The position numbers and the translations under genes were made by a program. A stretch of DNA of 64,000 nt, from positions 124,001 through 188,000 of the forward strand of contig NZ_LT984805.1 of NCBI RefSeq assembly GCF_900250115.1, written 5' to 3'. The notes beneath the pieces were generated by a model. It was not told the origin of the DNA. It was given only the letters and a program-made list of their open reading frames with translations, and did no database searches. The stretch comes from Cupriavidus taiwanensis. Its GTDB lineage: Bacteria; Pseudomonadota; Gammaproteobacteria; Burkholderiales; Burkholderiaceae. Shown here piece by piece: positions 32,781 to 42,700 of the stretch. The first letter of the stretch is position 1; each line of letters opens with the position of its first letter.

Positions 32781-34451
32781 TTAGTAGCCGAGGACCTTGG
32801 GGACCTTGCCGGCGTAATCGAAACCGTCGACGGCCAGCAGGCCGGCAACAACCTCGGGCTTCGATTTGCCGAAGAGCTTGGCGAAACTGTCACCCAGCAC
32901 CTTGCGGATGCCGAGTTCGTCTGCCAGGACCTTCATCTCTGACTTGGTAAGCATCTCCAGGAAGTCCTGCGATTTCTGCAGATTCCAGTGATTGCGCAAG
33001 TCGAGCTTGTGATACCGGCACAGTTCCCGGAGGTTGCTCACCTCCATGCCGTCGATCGCCGCCACCGTCAGACCGATCGTCAGCTGCTGACGCCGGCTTT
33101 CGTCGAGGGTATGCGCTGCCGTCAAGCAACCTTGCAGGGTCGAAGACACCTTCTGCTCGGTAAGCTTCTCGAAGAATTTGCCCATCACGTCGCCGCCTAT
33201 ATTGCGCGACAAACCGTTCAGGGCGATGGCCAGCAGATAGGCGTTGGCCTGCTCGGCGTTCTGCGCGACTTCCTTGCGCAGCGCCTTGCGCCAGAGTTCG
33301 GTGCGGTACTGCTTCACCTTCTCCGACTCGCTGATCGACGTGACTGGCTTGTCCGCAGCGGCGGAGGACTTGTCGCCCTTCGTTGCTACGGCCGGCTTGC
33401 CGGCGGACTGCTTTGCAGCCGGCGCCTTGGCGGCATCACGCTCGGCCTTGATCCGGTCGGCCACCTTCTTCTGGTTGCACGCCGTATCGAAGCACTGCCC
33501 GCTGTAGACCTTGCCCATGGAGTCCGGCAGTCCGCTCACCGCGGCGCCGAAATTCTGGCAGGCGTGGCAGGCCTTCGCCTGTTCCTCGCCGACGCCGGTC
33601 GGACCATCCACCTTCAGCTGAATGCGGGTATGGTTGTCGCCAGCGCGGATGACACGCACGATCGGGTACTCCTCCTTGAGACCGTACGCAATGCCATCGA
33701 GCTTGCGGTCGGTCTTCTCGGTGTAGCAGGCCCGGTTAGTGCAGTTGCCCGTGGCAATCGCCTCACCGAACATCTCCGTCTGCAACGACGAGTTGTGCGG
33801 GCATGCGGCACAGTCGGTCTTGTCGAAGATCGCTGCTTCCAGGCTGCACGCGGCCGCCTCGATGGTCTTCTTCAACTCCGACACCGACTTCTTCTCGCTG
33901 ATGATGACCGGCAGGAGCTTGTCCTGCTTGTCCTTGGCGAGCGTGGCGAGCAGTTCGGCATGACCAAGCTGGAGCTTGCGCTCATTCAGTGCGGCCTGGA
34001 CAGCTGAGCTACAGTTTATCAGCGCAAGACGCTTATCCAGCGTCGCGCGAGACCAACCAAGAAGCCTCGCGGCTTCGTCGCGATCACCTTTGCAGTGACC
34101 GACGATCTTGGAGGCAGCAACGCCCTCCTCGGAGGGCGACATGTTCGCGCGCTGGGCGTTCTCGATGAGCGCCGCGCGGTCAGCCTCCTCGTCCGTCATG
34201 ACCTTGATGAGGACGGGAACTTCGCCCTCCGGGCCAAAGGCTTCCAAGGCAGCGCGAATGCGCCGTTCACCAGCGACGAGCTCGAAATCGAACTCAGCAT
34301 CCTCGATGGGGCGCAGCAAGAGCGACTGATAGATTCCGTTCTCACGGATGGACTTCGTCAACTCCGCATGTTCGACCGGATCGAAGTACGTGCGTGGGTT
34401 GTAGCGACCCGTGCGGATCTGGCGGATGCAGACTGCAGATGGGAAATGCAT
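32781..34451 (-). CDS. PRTRC system ParB-family protein
   Basis: 556 residues. A ParB/Srx N-domain (IRQIRTGRYNPRTYFDP; ELVAGERRIRAALEAFG with the CTPase-type GERR motif) and a helix-turn-helix region (SPSEEGVAASKIVGHCKGDR; RLLGWSRATLDKRLALI) occupy about 1-170. A cysteine-rich middle follows (CAACPHNS, CTNRACYTE, CHACQNFG, CFDTACNQKK; about 215-330) that probably binds zinc, then a long helical C-terminus. The Cys-rich insertion separates this family from chromosomal ParB. No ParA is adjacent. The gene has its own full leader with the ribosome site in a hairpin, and heads the PRTRC operon. Confidence 0.9.
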   Translation of the reverse strand: MHFPSAVCIRQIRTGRYNPRTYFDPVEHAELTKSIRENGIYQSLLLRPIEDAEFDFELVAGERRIRAALEAFGPEGEVPVLIKVMTDEEADRAALIENAQRANMSPSEEGVAASKIVGHCKGDRDEAARLLGWSRATLDKRLALINCSSAVQAALNERKLQLGHAELLATLAKDKQDKLLPVIISEKKSVSELKKTIEAAACSLEAAIFDKTDCAACPHNSSLQTEMFGEAIATGNCTNRACYTEKTDRKLDGIAYGLKEEYPIVRVIRAGDNHTRIQLKVDGPTGVGEEQAKACHACQNFGAAVSGLPDSMGKVYSGQCFDTACNQKKVADRIKAERDAAKAPAAKQSAGKPAVATKGDKSSAAADKPVTSISESEKVKQYRTELWRKALRKEVAQNAEQANAYLLAIALNGLSRNIGGDVMGKFFEKLTEQKVSSTLQGCLTAAHTLDESRRQQLTIGLTVAAIDGMEVSNLRELCRYHKLDLRNHWNLQKSQDFLEMLTKSEMKVLADELGIRKVLGDSFAKLFGKSKPEVVAGLLAVDGFDYAGKVPKVLGY

Positions 34452-34613
34452 TGTGGGTTCTCCGAAACAGAATGGGAACCCGTAACCGCACCGGGAACGT
34501 GGTTCCCGATGGGATAAGAAAAGAGAAGCATGGCGGCCCGGCAGAGCAGGAAGCCACGTTACTGCAAAAAGCTGTGCACCGGGTGGTGCGAGGTCGATGC
34601 GTCAGGGACGCTG
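34452..34613 (-). promoter_or_regulatory. Conserved structured 5' leader (copy 8) of the PRTRC operon
   Basis: Gene sense: GCGTC-CCT-GACGC (34599-34611), ATCGACC, GCACCACCCGGTGC hairpin, a longer middle, CGGGAACCACGTTCCCG hairpin, then GGGTTC...GAACCC with the GGAG ribosome site inside. A minus-strand -10-like TATATC lies about 25 bp upstream of hairpin 1. Confidence 0.75.
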
Positions 34614-34705
34614 AAGTAGGCGAAAGGATATACCAATCGGCTCGCCTACGCCAGATGCGGCACTGCCTGCCACGGGAATCGTTCCTAGCCCCCGCTTCTT
34701 GAGGG

Positions 34706-35287
34706 GTGATCTACCCGCGGGATGAATCCAAGCCGACCGAAGCCGATATCGAAGAGGCGAAACTGCTGGAAGACGTGATCGCGGACGCGCAGTTGGATGC
34801 CGATGCCGCCATCAAGAAGCTGGAACGCGACGCGAGCGACGCGGTCGGAATCGTCTGCCCAGCCATCGTGCGGGCGCTGGTCGAGCGCCATGACACGGTC
34901 CGAGAGGCCCTGGGCAAACGTCGAGTGACGCTACGCGCGTCCTGGACTCACCAGCGTGGCTCCACCTCAATATCCAAGCCGGCGTACGACATCCACATCA
35001 CGTCATCGGCTGCGTACTCTAGGGCACGGCCGACGGAAAACAGGAAATCTTCACCGGATTCCGAGTACACATCTGCTTCGATAAGGATTGGGATCGACCT
35101 GATATGCCTGAGTCCCCCCGCCAACCGGAAATCCACCTCTTCCAATGTGGCCGCGGCGATCCGCGCCACAATCTGCGCGAAGGCTGACCCAATGCCTTGC
35201 TCGCGCCAGGCGGGCTCCGCCCAGACATCATTGACTTCCAACGCGCAGCCGCTTCCATGGCTCAGCGTTAGGTCGAAGGTGCAGTAG
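34706..35287 (+). pseudogene. Possible truncated gene (first ~75 codons)
   Basis: From GTG 34706 the first 75 codons have strongly coding-like composition and a helical acidic product (EADIEEAKLLEDVIADAQLD; AIKKLERDASDAVGIVCPAI; ERHDTVREALGKRRV). Beyond about 34935 the frame runs antisense through the acetyltransferase-like gene and is meaningless. This is best read as a 5' fragment of a lost gene fused to junk; the start is uncertain. Confidence 0.35.
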
Positions 35288-35643
35288 CCAATGGGCGTCA
35301 GGTTGTGAGTGCAGGCGATCAGGCGATATTGGATGCTCTGAAACTGAATCCCGTCTTCCACGAACATCGTCGGGGGCTTCGTGCCATACTCCCGATGGAG
35401 GCCGAAGCCTTCGAGGATGCTGTAGCGCTCCGAGCCCTTGTCCAGCTTCTTCGCGTCCTTCACACCCTTGCGCAGGTGCTGGAGCACCGCGCGTATCCCG
35501 GGCGCCTTCGGCGGCTCCGTGAAGACGACGAAGTCAGCCACCCCGGCGTCATCCCATTCCGGTCGGGCAAGTTCGAGGGGCAACGGTCGCGCCAGCGCCT
35601 TGTCAGTGGCACGCTCGTCCGCCAGTAGGTCTTTCGTCTTCAT
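34948..35643 (-). CDS. GNAT-like acetyltransferase domain protein
   Basis: 231 residues. The middle region (YCTFDLTLSHGSGCALEVND, then VWAEPAWREQGIGSAFAQIV) matches the GNAT acetyl-CoA-binding motif A (R/Q-x-x-G-x-G/A: REQGIGSA). The N-terminal 90 residues and the C-terminal part are not recognised. Start at ATG 35643 with GAGGAG 7 bases before. It sits alone, with no leader, next to the AAA ATPase cargo. The substrate is unknown; toxin activity (tRNA acetylation) is possible but there is no adjacent antitoxin. Confidence 0.6.
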   Translation of the reverse strand: MKTKDLLADERATDKALARPLPLELARPEWDDAGVADFVVFTEPPKAPGIRAVLQHLRKGVKDAKKLDKGSERYSILEGFGLHREYGTKPPTMFVEDGIQFQSIQYRLIACTHNLTPIGYCTFDLTLSHGSGCALEVNDVWAEPAWREQGIGSAFAQIVARIAAATLEEVDFRLAGGLRHIRSIPILIEADVYSESGEDFLFSVGRALEYAADDVMWMSYAGLDIEVEPRW

Positions 35644-36171
35644 GGCAAGCTCCTCGTGTGTCAAATGGGGTACAGCATACGCGCCCCCGCCGGTTCCCTT
35701 TTCCTGCGACCGTTTAACGGTCGGCTTCGGTACGAGGGGTTGCCGGGATCGACGACCCTAGAAAGTGCGGATGTTTGGGCCGATGTGCCGAGGGAGCTTA
35801 CGACGACGGGCGTCAAGCGGCTATTCGACCGTCTCCGACCGACCCGGAGCGGCCGGTCGCGCTCTCGATGTCCAGCGGCTGCTACCAGAGCAGTGCGGTC
35901 ATCCAAATTTACTTTTCTGGAACAGTAGTTCGGCCCTTGCGGAATTTAGACTGAGAGATTCCAAGCTTGAATCCAATTAGGACGCGCAAAAAGACTACGC
36001 GCTTTTTACGTACACGCGTCAGGTGTATGCAAAATGAATTTGTCGAGGGACGGGCAGCGCTTCGAGCTATCGGCTATGTCGTAAAAAAACAATAATGAGG
36101 CTTTCATCTCGCGGATCGCGCCCGCTGCGAGAGCTATACTCGCCGCACTATATTGACGAGAGACATGGCTC
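35644..36171. other. Intergenic region before the AAA ATPase gene
   Basis: No gene supported. It contains a 7-bp inverted repeat GACCGTT-T-AACGGTC at about 35707-35721 (operator-like), a weak AAAAAG/CTTTTT hairpin near 35981-36000, and a likely -10 (TATACT) near 36133 for the plus-strand ATPase gene. AT content rises towards 36.1 kb, as often at the edge of inserted cargo. Confidence 0.4.
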
Positions 36172-38829
36172 ATGATCTTCGCGCGCATCGCTGACTGGAT
36201 CGAGACGCAAGAACCGTGGCTTTCTGACGCCGCCCGCCGTTTGGTCATAAACGGCCGAATTGATGAGGCCGAGATTGGCGAGATCATCGCCCTGGCGAAA
36301 GCGCACGCTGGAATCGATGATCCGGCAGGCCGTGTCGCACAGCCCCTAACTCGCGATATGCTGCCGGCCGTCGACGCGGCCTCGAAACCAATCACTCTCT
36401 TGGCGCTGCGCACCCTGCGTGGGGTTAACGCCATCGCCGCAGACCAGTCGATCCCGTTCTCGCCGATCGGCGTGACGGTTATCTATGGAAACAACGGGGC
36501 GGGCAAATCGGGATATTCTCGAGTATTGCGCAAGGCGTGCCGAGCGAGGGCAACCGGCGGACTCATCTTGGGCGACGTTTTCTCGGATGCGGCGGGAGAG
36601 AATCCGAGCGCTGAGATCCTTGTCCAGCGCGAGGGTGCCGCCGGCCCCGAAACGCTGGCTTGGCAACAAGGCTCGCCGGCCCCTGCGGAGCTGGCGACGG
36701 TCGCCGTGTTCGACAGCCAATGCGCGCGCGCCTTCACTGACGCGGAAGGCGAGGTCGCATATACGCCGCGCGGCCTCGACGTTCTCGCGAAGCTCGCGAC
36801 CTTGTGTGGCACGCTTCGCGCCCGGCTCGAACTTGAAATCAACGGCATTCAAGCGTCGGCCGCTTCCTTCGCCGACCTTCTGGGCGAACATGCGGTAGGC
36901 CGCTCGCTCGCAGCATTCGAGAAGCGCTTCCACCTTCCGGCGTATCGAAAGGAGCTCGCGGCGCTCGCCACGCTGTCCGAAGCGGATGTCGCGGAAATCA
37001 AAAGATTAGAGGAGGAGCTTGCCGAGGCGAATCCCTCTGCGCGTGCGGCCGATCTGCGCGGCAAAAAGGCCCGCATTGAAGGTCTGGCGACGCGGTGGGA
37101 GCGGTGCGAAGCGGCGCTCTCCGATGATAAGGCGTTAGCCGCGATTGGGTATGGGGCGGCGGTTGTTGCCGCTGAAACTGCAGCCCGGCTTGCAGCGGAG
37201 GCTTTTGCTGCGGACGGCGGCCTGTTGCCGGGAACAGGCTCAGATCCGTGGCTCGCGCTGCTGAGCGCCGCGCGGCATTACTCAACGACGTTGGCCTACC
37301 CGGAACATCGTTTTCCGCACGTTGATGGCAGCCAGTGCGTGCTGTGTCAGCAAAATCTCACTGCCGCGGCAGCCGAGCGCATGCGACGTTTCGAGACGTT
37401 CATTGAGCAAGAGGCGCAAAAGCTCGCGGAGGCCGCTAGGATAAAGGCCAGCGCCGCATTCTCCTCCATTGCCTCGGTAGATCCGGCCGCCCTGTGGGCA
37501 GACCATGCGCTTGTGAACGAGATCGAACAGGCCAAGCCGGGAGCGGGCCAGGTCCTGCAACAAGCGGCCGACCGCTTGTCGAGCAGGCAGGCCGCGCTCA
37601 CCGAAGCTTGGGTTGCTAAAAGGTTCGACGCTGCGGCCCCGGCGATCTCTTTGCATTCCACTGAGCTACGTGATTTGTCTCGCGCCATCGAGGAAGAGGC
37701 CGCGCGCTTTGACAAGCTCGCGGCGGCGGACGGGCGCAAGAAGAGCGAGCAAGCGCTCGCCGACTTGAAGTCGCGGCAAGCACTGTTGGGTAGGCTCACG
37801 CAGATCATGCAGATCGGGGAGGACCTGGCCTTGAAGAAAAAGCTTCAAGCTGCCCATCGAGCAGCGGATTCGACCCCAGTTTCGAGAAAGATGAGCGCGC
37901 TTCACGCCGAAGCATTGTCCGCTGACGCAGAAGCGGCTTTCGTCCGCGAGTGCGCCGCGCTGGGCGTCGGCCATGTGCCGATCCGCAGCACCACGCGAAC
38001 GGAAAGGGGGAAGGCGAAGCAGCAGGTGAAGCTTGCCACTTCTGGCGGCGAGCGGGTGGGCGAAGTCCTCAGCGAGGGCGAGCAACGCGCGCTTGCGCTT
38101 GCCACCTTCATGGCGGAAGTCTCGCTGATGGAGGGGCATGGCGCGATCATCTTCGACGATCCCATGTCGTCGCTCGATCACGCGCATCGTGAAAAGGTCG
38201 CCCGCCGCCTCGTTCAAGAAGCGTCGAGCCGGCAGGTGATTGTGTTCACTCACGACTTGCCGTTCGCTCTTCATTTGGCCGATGAAGCGAGCGCCCAAAA
38301 AGTCGAGGCGAGCGCAATGAGCGTGCGGCGCATCAGGCAGCGCGCGGGGCTGGTTTTCCCTGAGCTTCCCTTTGCAGGGATCAAAGTTGGTGAACGCTTG
38401 GAGCGCATCAAGAATATGGCGACGGAGGCCGATCGCCTTCTAGATGCGGGAGAAGTCGATCACAGCGAGAATCTCGTCCGGACTGGATATGGACGGTTGC
38501 GCGAGACTTGGGAGCGAGGAGTGGAGGAGGCAATTCTGTGCGAGACGGTGGTGCGTTTTCGGCCCGGCGTGTCGACACAACGGCTCCGGGCCGTGGCGCT
38601 GAGCGATGAGGAATACGTGGCGCTCCACGAGGCGATGGCGCGCTGCTCCCACTTCGCTGCGCATGATACCGCGGCGGATACCGACACGACCCCGCCGACT
38701 GCGGATGAGTTGCGAGCAGACATCGAGGCAGCGAGAGTGTTCTTCGCGACTCGGAAGAAGCTCAACGACGACACCGATCGCCGCCGTCGGGAGCTTCTTG
38801 AACGCTCGGCGGCTTTCAAGCAGGCCTAA
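36172..38829 (+). CDS. Stand-alone AAA/RecF-like ATPase (AAA_13 type), possible defence gene
   Basis: 885 residues. Walker A is YGNNGAGKSGYSRVLRKACR (about 105-125), there are long coiled-coil segments, a zinc-hook-like CVLCQQNL (CXXC) near residue 392, the signature LSEGEQRALALATFMAEV and Walker B IIFDDPMSSLDHAHREKVAR, then FTHDLPF. The C-terminal 130 residues (YGRLRETWERGVEEAILCET, then an Arg-rich stretch and MARCSHFAAHD) follow the ATPase as in PrrC/RloC-type proteins, whose anticodon nuclease uses an Arg-Glu-His triad; I cannot confirm the triad here. It lies alone between intergenic gaps, typical of cargo. No restriction-modification partner is adjacent. Confidence 0.7.
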   Translation: MIFARIADWIETQEPWLSDAARRLVINGRIDEAEIGEIIALAKAHAGIDDPAGRVAQPLTRDMLPAVDAASKPITLLALRTLRGVNAIAADQSIPFSPIGVTVIYGNNGAGKSGYSRVLRKACRARATGGLILGDVFSDAAGENPSAEILVQREGAAGPETLAWQQGSPAPAELATVAVFDSQCARAFTDAEGEVAYTPRGLDVLAKLATLCGTLRARLELEINGIQASAASFADLLGEHAVGRSLAAFEKRFHLPAYRKELAALATLSEADVAEIKRLEEELAEANPSARAADLRGKKARIEGLATRWERCEAALSDDKALAAIGYGAAVVAAETAARLAAEAFAADGGLLPGTGSDPWLALLSAARHYSTTLAYPEHRFPHVDGSQCVLCQQNLTAAAAERMRRFETFIEQEAQKLAEAARIKASAAFSSIASVDPAALWADHALVNEIEQAKPGAGQVLQQAADRLSSRQAALTEAWVAKRFDAAAPAISLHSTELRDLSRAIEEEAARFDKLAAADGRKKSEQALADLKSRQALLGRLTQIMQIGEDLALKKKLQAAHRAADSTPVSRKMSALHAEALSADAEAAFVRECAALGVGHVPIRSTTRTERGKAKQQVKLATSGGERVGEVLSEGEQRALALATFMAEVSLMEGHGAIIFDDPMSSLDHAHREKVARRLVQEASSRQVIVFTHDLPFALHLADEASAQKVEASAMSVRRIRQRAGLVFPELPFAGIKVGERLERIKNMATEADRLLDAGEVDHSENLVRTGYGRLRETWERGVEEAILCETVVRFRPGVSTQRLRAVALSDEEYVALHEAMARCSHFAAHDTAADTDTTPPTADELRADIEAARVFFATRKKLNDDTDRRRRELLERSAAFKQA

Positions 38830-39244
38830 AAGAACACATCGGCCCCCTTTGGCTGTGCGTCGCGCGTCTATGTCGCCAAACAATTGGCAGCGATCTGCTA
38901 GGCGATAGAAAGCATGCAATAAAATCGCGCAGGAGGCGGCCCGTCACGGCGTGCCTTGACTACTTCGCACGCTTCGCTTTCGCAGGTTGCCTGCCGGGTG
39001 TGCATGGGTGCGTGTAGGTCCGTTCGCGACACAGCATTGTCTGCCTGTAGACGTTCAACTCGATTGGGGTGGATGTCTTCAAAGACAAGCAAGCAACGTT
39101 CGTTGTGGCGCATCGAATGGTCGCTTACTGACTGATTCCGACGTTTGCACGCCCAGCCGACGATGCGGGCTACTTTCACCTTCTGGCCGAATCCGGAAAT
39201 CGCCCGACTACCCGGCCTCGCCGCTGACCCTGACTTCCGCTACC

Positions 39245-39331
39245 GTTTAGGCTTGTTCGACGCCTGCCAGCAAGGCGCGGTGGCACACTCACATTCCTGC
39301 GGATGACGGCAGGCATCGAACAACCCTAAAC
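39245..39331. repeat. Large imperfect palindrome, 24-bp arms
   Basis: Left arm 39245-39268 begins GTTTAGGCTTGTTCGACGCC; the right arm 39308-39331, reverse complemented, begins GTTTAGGGTTGTTCGATGCC. The arms agree at 22 of 24 positions around a 39-bp centre. It would form a long cruciform or RNA hairpin. The outward orientation (GTTTAGG...CCTAAAC) is opposite to an integron attC site. Confidence 0.7.
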
Positions 39332-39381
39332 GAACTCGGCCGTCAGCTCTTCCATTGCCCTCGGAACTCGGCGATCAGCCG

Positions 39382-39458
39382 AAAAAAACCCTCCACGAAG
39401 GGAGGGCTGGGAGAAGGGTCCAACTGAGAGAGTTTCCGTAGCGGGCACTACGGAAACT
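39382..39458 (-). terminator. Hairpin plus intrinsic terminator at the end of the helicase operon
   Basis: Minus strand: an 11-bp perfect hairpin AGTTTCCGTAG/CTACGGAAACT (39431-39458), then CCCTCC-CTTCGT-GGAGGG followed by seven T (39382-39407). It ends the operon that includes 39498-42850. Confidence 0.85.
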
Positions 39459-39497
39459 ATCTTATGGCGGTTTGGGGTGTCGCATTGTCCCGAAAGC

Positions 39498-39752
39498 TCA
39501 GCTATTTTGAGTGCCTTTCTCCGGCACCGGGCCAATCGGTCTGGCCAGCAGGGTGGTGACCGCCCCGCTGACCTGCCAACCGCCCAGCTCGCTCTCGAAA
39601 ATGCCATGGACAAGGCGATCGAGGCAGATGACTTCTACCCCATTCGCTTCCACCGTGCCGAGGACGTTGGCAACAATCGTGCCGCGCGTTCCGCGGCGCT
39701 TGATCGTCGCCACGCCTTCACCCAGGGTGACAGTGCATTCATTCGCTTTCAT
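39498..39752 (-). CDS. Hypothetical protein coupled to the methyltransferase-helicase
   Basis: 84 residues, beta-rich (NECTVTLGEGVATIKRRGTR; GTVEANGVEVICLDRLVHGI; WQVSGAVTTLLARP). The ATG overlaps the stop of the large upstream gene (ATGA), so the two are translationally coupled. The product may be an accessory subunit. Unrecognised. Confidence 0.6.
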   Translation of the reverse strand: MKANECTVTLGEGVATIKRRGTRGTIVANVLGTVEANGVEVICLDRLVHGIFESELGGWQVSGAVTTLLARPIGPVPEKGTQNS

Positions 39753-42700
39753 GCGGCCTCCTTGAGCAGCTGGCGCTGGTCGCGATTCTCGCGGCCGTGT
39801 AGCGCCGCCAGGTCCTCGACAAATGCATCGAGAAGCGTATCCATGTGCAGAAACGCTTCGTCCTCCAGTTCCGGCGTCGCCCAGTCCAACCCGGCTTCCA
39901 TGGCGTCGCGCTTGTGCGCCACCATCTGGTCCTGGTACTTATCAATGCTCCCCGGCAGGTGGAAATACACCACCTTCAACTGGCCCTTCCGGTTCCACCG
40001 CAGCGCGCGTCGCATCGCCTGATACTCGATGCGCCACGTCCACGAACGGTCATAGAAGAGCACGTAGTCGGCATTGGGCAGGTTGTACCCTGCCCTACCC
40101 GAGCCCTTCGTGCACAGCAGGCCGGTGGCGGAGCCATTCACAAACCGCTTGTCCTTGTCGGCCACGCGTTTCGTGATCGGGATGCCGCCATGGAACGGGA
40201 CTGTCTCGACGCCCCGAGCCTTGAGCTGCCCCGCTATCAGGTCGATCACCCGGGGGTTTTCGGCAAACAGGATGGCCTGCTTTCCTTCCTCGGCGATGGC
40301 ATTCAAGCGGTCGATCACGGCGCGTTGCTTGCTGGTCAGCTGCCCCAGCGTCCCCACCCCGTCCACCCCATACTGCGGGTAGTTGGCGGCGAAGTGCACC
40401 GCGCGGATCCGAGCCAGGATCGCGATCAGGTTGTTCGAGCGTCCGTCGGTGCGACGGATCTCCCGATACCATTCCGCGAACTCGTCGGCCGTGCGCAGAT
40501 ACAACGACAGGTGCGCCGGGTCCCAGTCCGTCTCGACCACTTCGACTGCCGGTGGATCGATCTGGATGTACCTGGCCACGTCTGGCTCGCAAACCAGCCG
40601 GCGCTTGACGTGCGGCGCCAGCATCTGGCGGTACAGCGGCAAGTTGCCGATCTTCGGCACCTCCCGCTTTGCGCCGTCCTGCAGGCTCTCGGCAAACTCC
40701 CATGTCACCCATTCCAGCACGACGAAGTCATCCCGGAACCGGTCTACCCCGCGCTGGGCATGCTGCACGGTGGCCAGCCATTGGCTATCCAGGTAGCCAC
40801 GGCGGTAGCCATAAGGCTGAGCGGCGGTACCATCACCACCCGTGAATGCGATAAGGCCAAACACATCGCGCGGGTAGTTCGCGATAGGGCTCCCGGTGAG
40901 GATGTAGCGGCGCCTCGCCGACAGCTGCCAGAGCGCGCGGCTCTGGTCGCTGTTCGGGTTCGACAACCGTTCCCCTTCGTCGGCCACCAGCAGGCCAATC
41001 CGGCGTCGGAGCCGATGGGCGTATGTGACGCGCCGAGACGCTTCCCGGCACACCGGCATGCGCAGCCGCTCGTAGGCAATGAGATTAATCTGCCCGAGCG
41101 CGCCAAGGCTTTCCGGCGAGTCGATGACGTGTACCGCCGCCGGTGGCAGGATCTGCGCCAGCTCGGCACGCATTTCCGGTACCAGGCGTGCCTCAACAAC
41201 GATCAAGCCGTGCTTGACCCCGGCCAGCAGGATCAGCGCCGCGGCGAGCCTCGACTTGCCGCAACCCTGTTCCCAGGCGGCAACCGCGCCGCACGGTTTC
41301 TGCAGCAGTTCCACCAGGTCATTTTGCTGAAACTCCCAGTTCAGCCACCGATCGATGCCGAGCGCCTGCATACGCAGGCGCAGCGCCAACGCCTGTCCCG
41401 GATACTTCACCGAGAGGCCTTCGTGCACGGTCTCCCATGTCTGGGCCGACCGGCTGACGGCAAAGCGGCTCATGAGCTCGTCCAGAGTCAGCACAAACTG
41501 AGCATTGCCCGCCTGATAAGCGTAGCGGCCGTCCGGCTGGCGAACGAATGCCACGGCCTCGCCTGCCTTGATCACGGGGCTGCCCCACTTCAGCGGATCC
41601 GCGACATGGCTTTTGAGGGCCACGCCGCTGATGGCTTCCGCGGCATTCACGCCAGTCGTCCAGACGGTGTGCCGCAGGGGCGTCGCCTGGCGCGCGCTAC
41701 GCCGCAGCCGCTTCCCAAAATGCTCCAAGAAGCCCGGTGCCAGTTCGGGCACGCCGCCGGCGTCACGGATCAGCCGCAGAAGGCTGCCCAGCGCGGCCAT
41801 CGGGTCGTCCTGCACGAGATAGGCTTCCAGATCGAGGCGGCCGCTGCCGGCATAGCGCATGCCGTGCGGCAGGCGCTGACCATCCAATGGCAGGATGCGC
41901 CGTTCCAACAGCCGGTTGAGCACCATGGCCTCCACGAATCCGCACTCGAAGCCCAGGACGATTCGACGCCCATCATTGGCAATGCGTACCCGTTTCTGCG
42001 AAGTCACCGGCCGCATGATGGCAGGGCCGGTATCGTCCAGCACCTGATGGTTCAGGCGTGGCTCATGGTAATGACGGTCATCCACGTTCAGGTCCAGGCC
42101 GGGCAGCGGGACGGTGAAATCGCCGTGCGCTTGACGCACGACGCGCCCCATCCGGTAGCGGCCGAACACCGCAATGGAGGTGTGCACCGTGGCGCCTTCC
42201 TCCCGGAAGGCCGAGGCCGGCAAATCAAAGATGCCGACCACGCGGCGCGCGGCCGTGCTGTGCGCATCCCGGTGATCCACGACGTTCGCGAAGCGATCGA
42301 CAAAGCTCGTCGGCAACAACGCTACCACCACCTGCGCGGCCTCGAGCGCCTGGGCCAGCGCATATTCATGGCTGAGGGCGCTGCTGTTGGCCCCGAACCG
42401 GCCCCACGTGGTGCAGCAGAAGGGCTGCAGATGCGGCGATTCGAGGTGGATCGAGAACGGCGGGTTGATAATGGCTACGTCGAAGTGACGCGGGTGAATC
42501 TCCTCCATCCCAGCCATGCGGAAGCTTCCTTCGAAGCCGGCGGCCTCTACACACTGCTGGACAGCGGCAATCGTCGGCTCATGCACGTCGACGCCATACA
42601 GCGTGTGCGCCGCCGGATCCGCGAACTGCAACAGCCGGGCGGAGCCGACAGAATTGTCCAGCACCGAGACCTTACGGTCGGGGCGCCAGCTGTCCACAAC

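Larger units (their letters stand above)
38830..39497. other. Intergenic region after the AAA ATPase
   Basis: About 670 bp with no secure gene. A plus-strand frame at 39163-39306 (47 codons, MRATFTFWPNPEIARLPGLA) looks partly protein-like and may be a remnant. The region also holds the large palindrome at 39245-39331 and the hairpin and terminator at 39382-39458 described separately. Confidence 0.4.

Noticed and set aside
35656..35928. Plus-strand frame upstream of the AAA ATPase
   Set aside because: Arg/Thr-rich low-information product without ribosome site or similarity; treated as non-coding.
39245..39331. Integron attC site
   Set aside because: The GTTTAGG and CCTAAAC ends are in the opposite order to an attC site (which runs RYYYAAC...GTTRRRY) and there is no integron integrase nearby.
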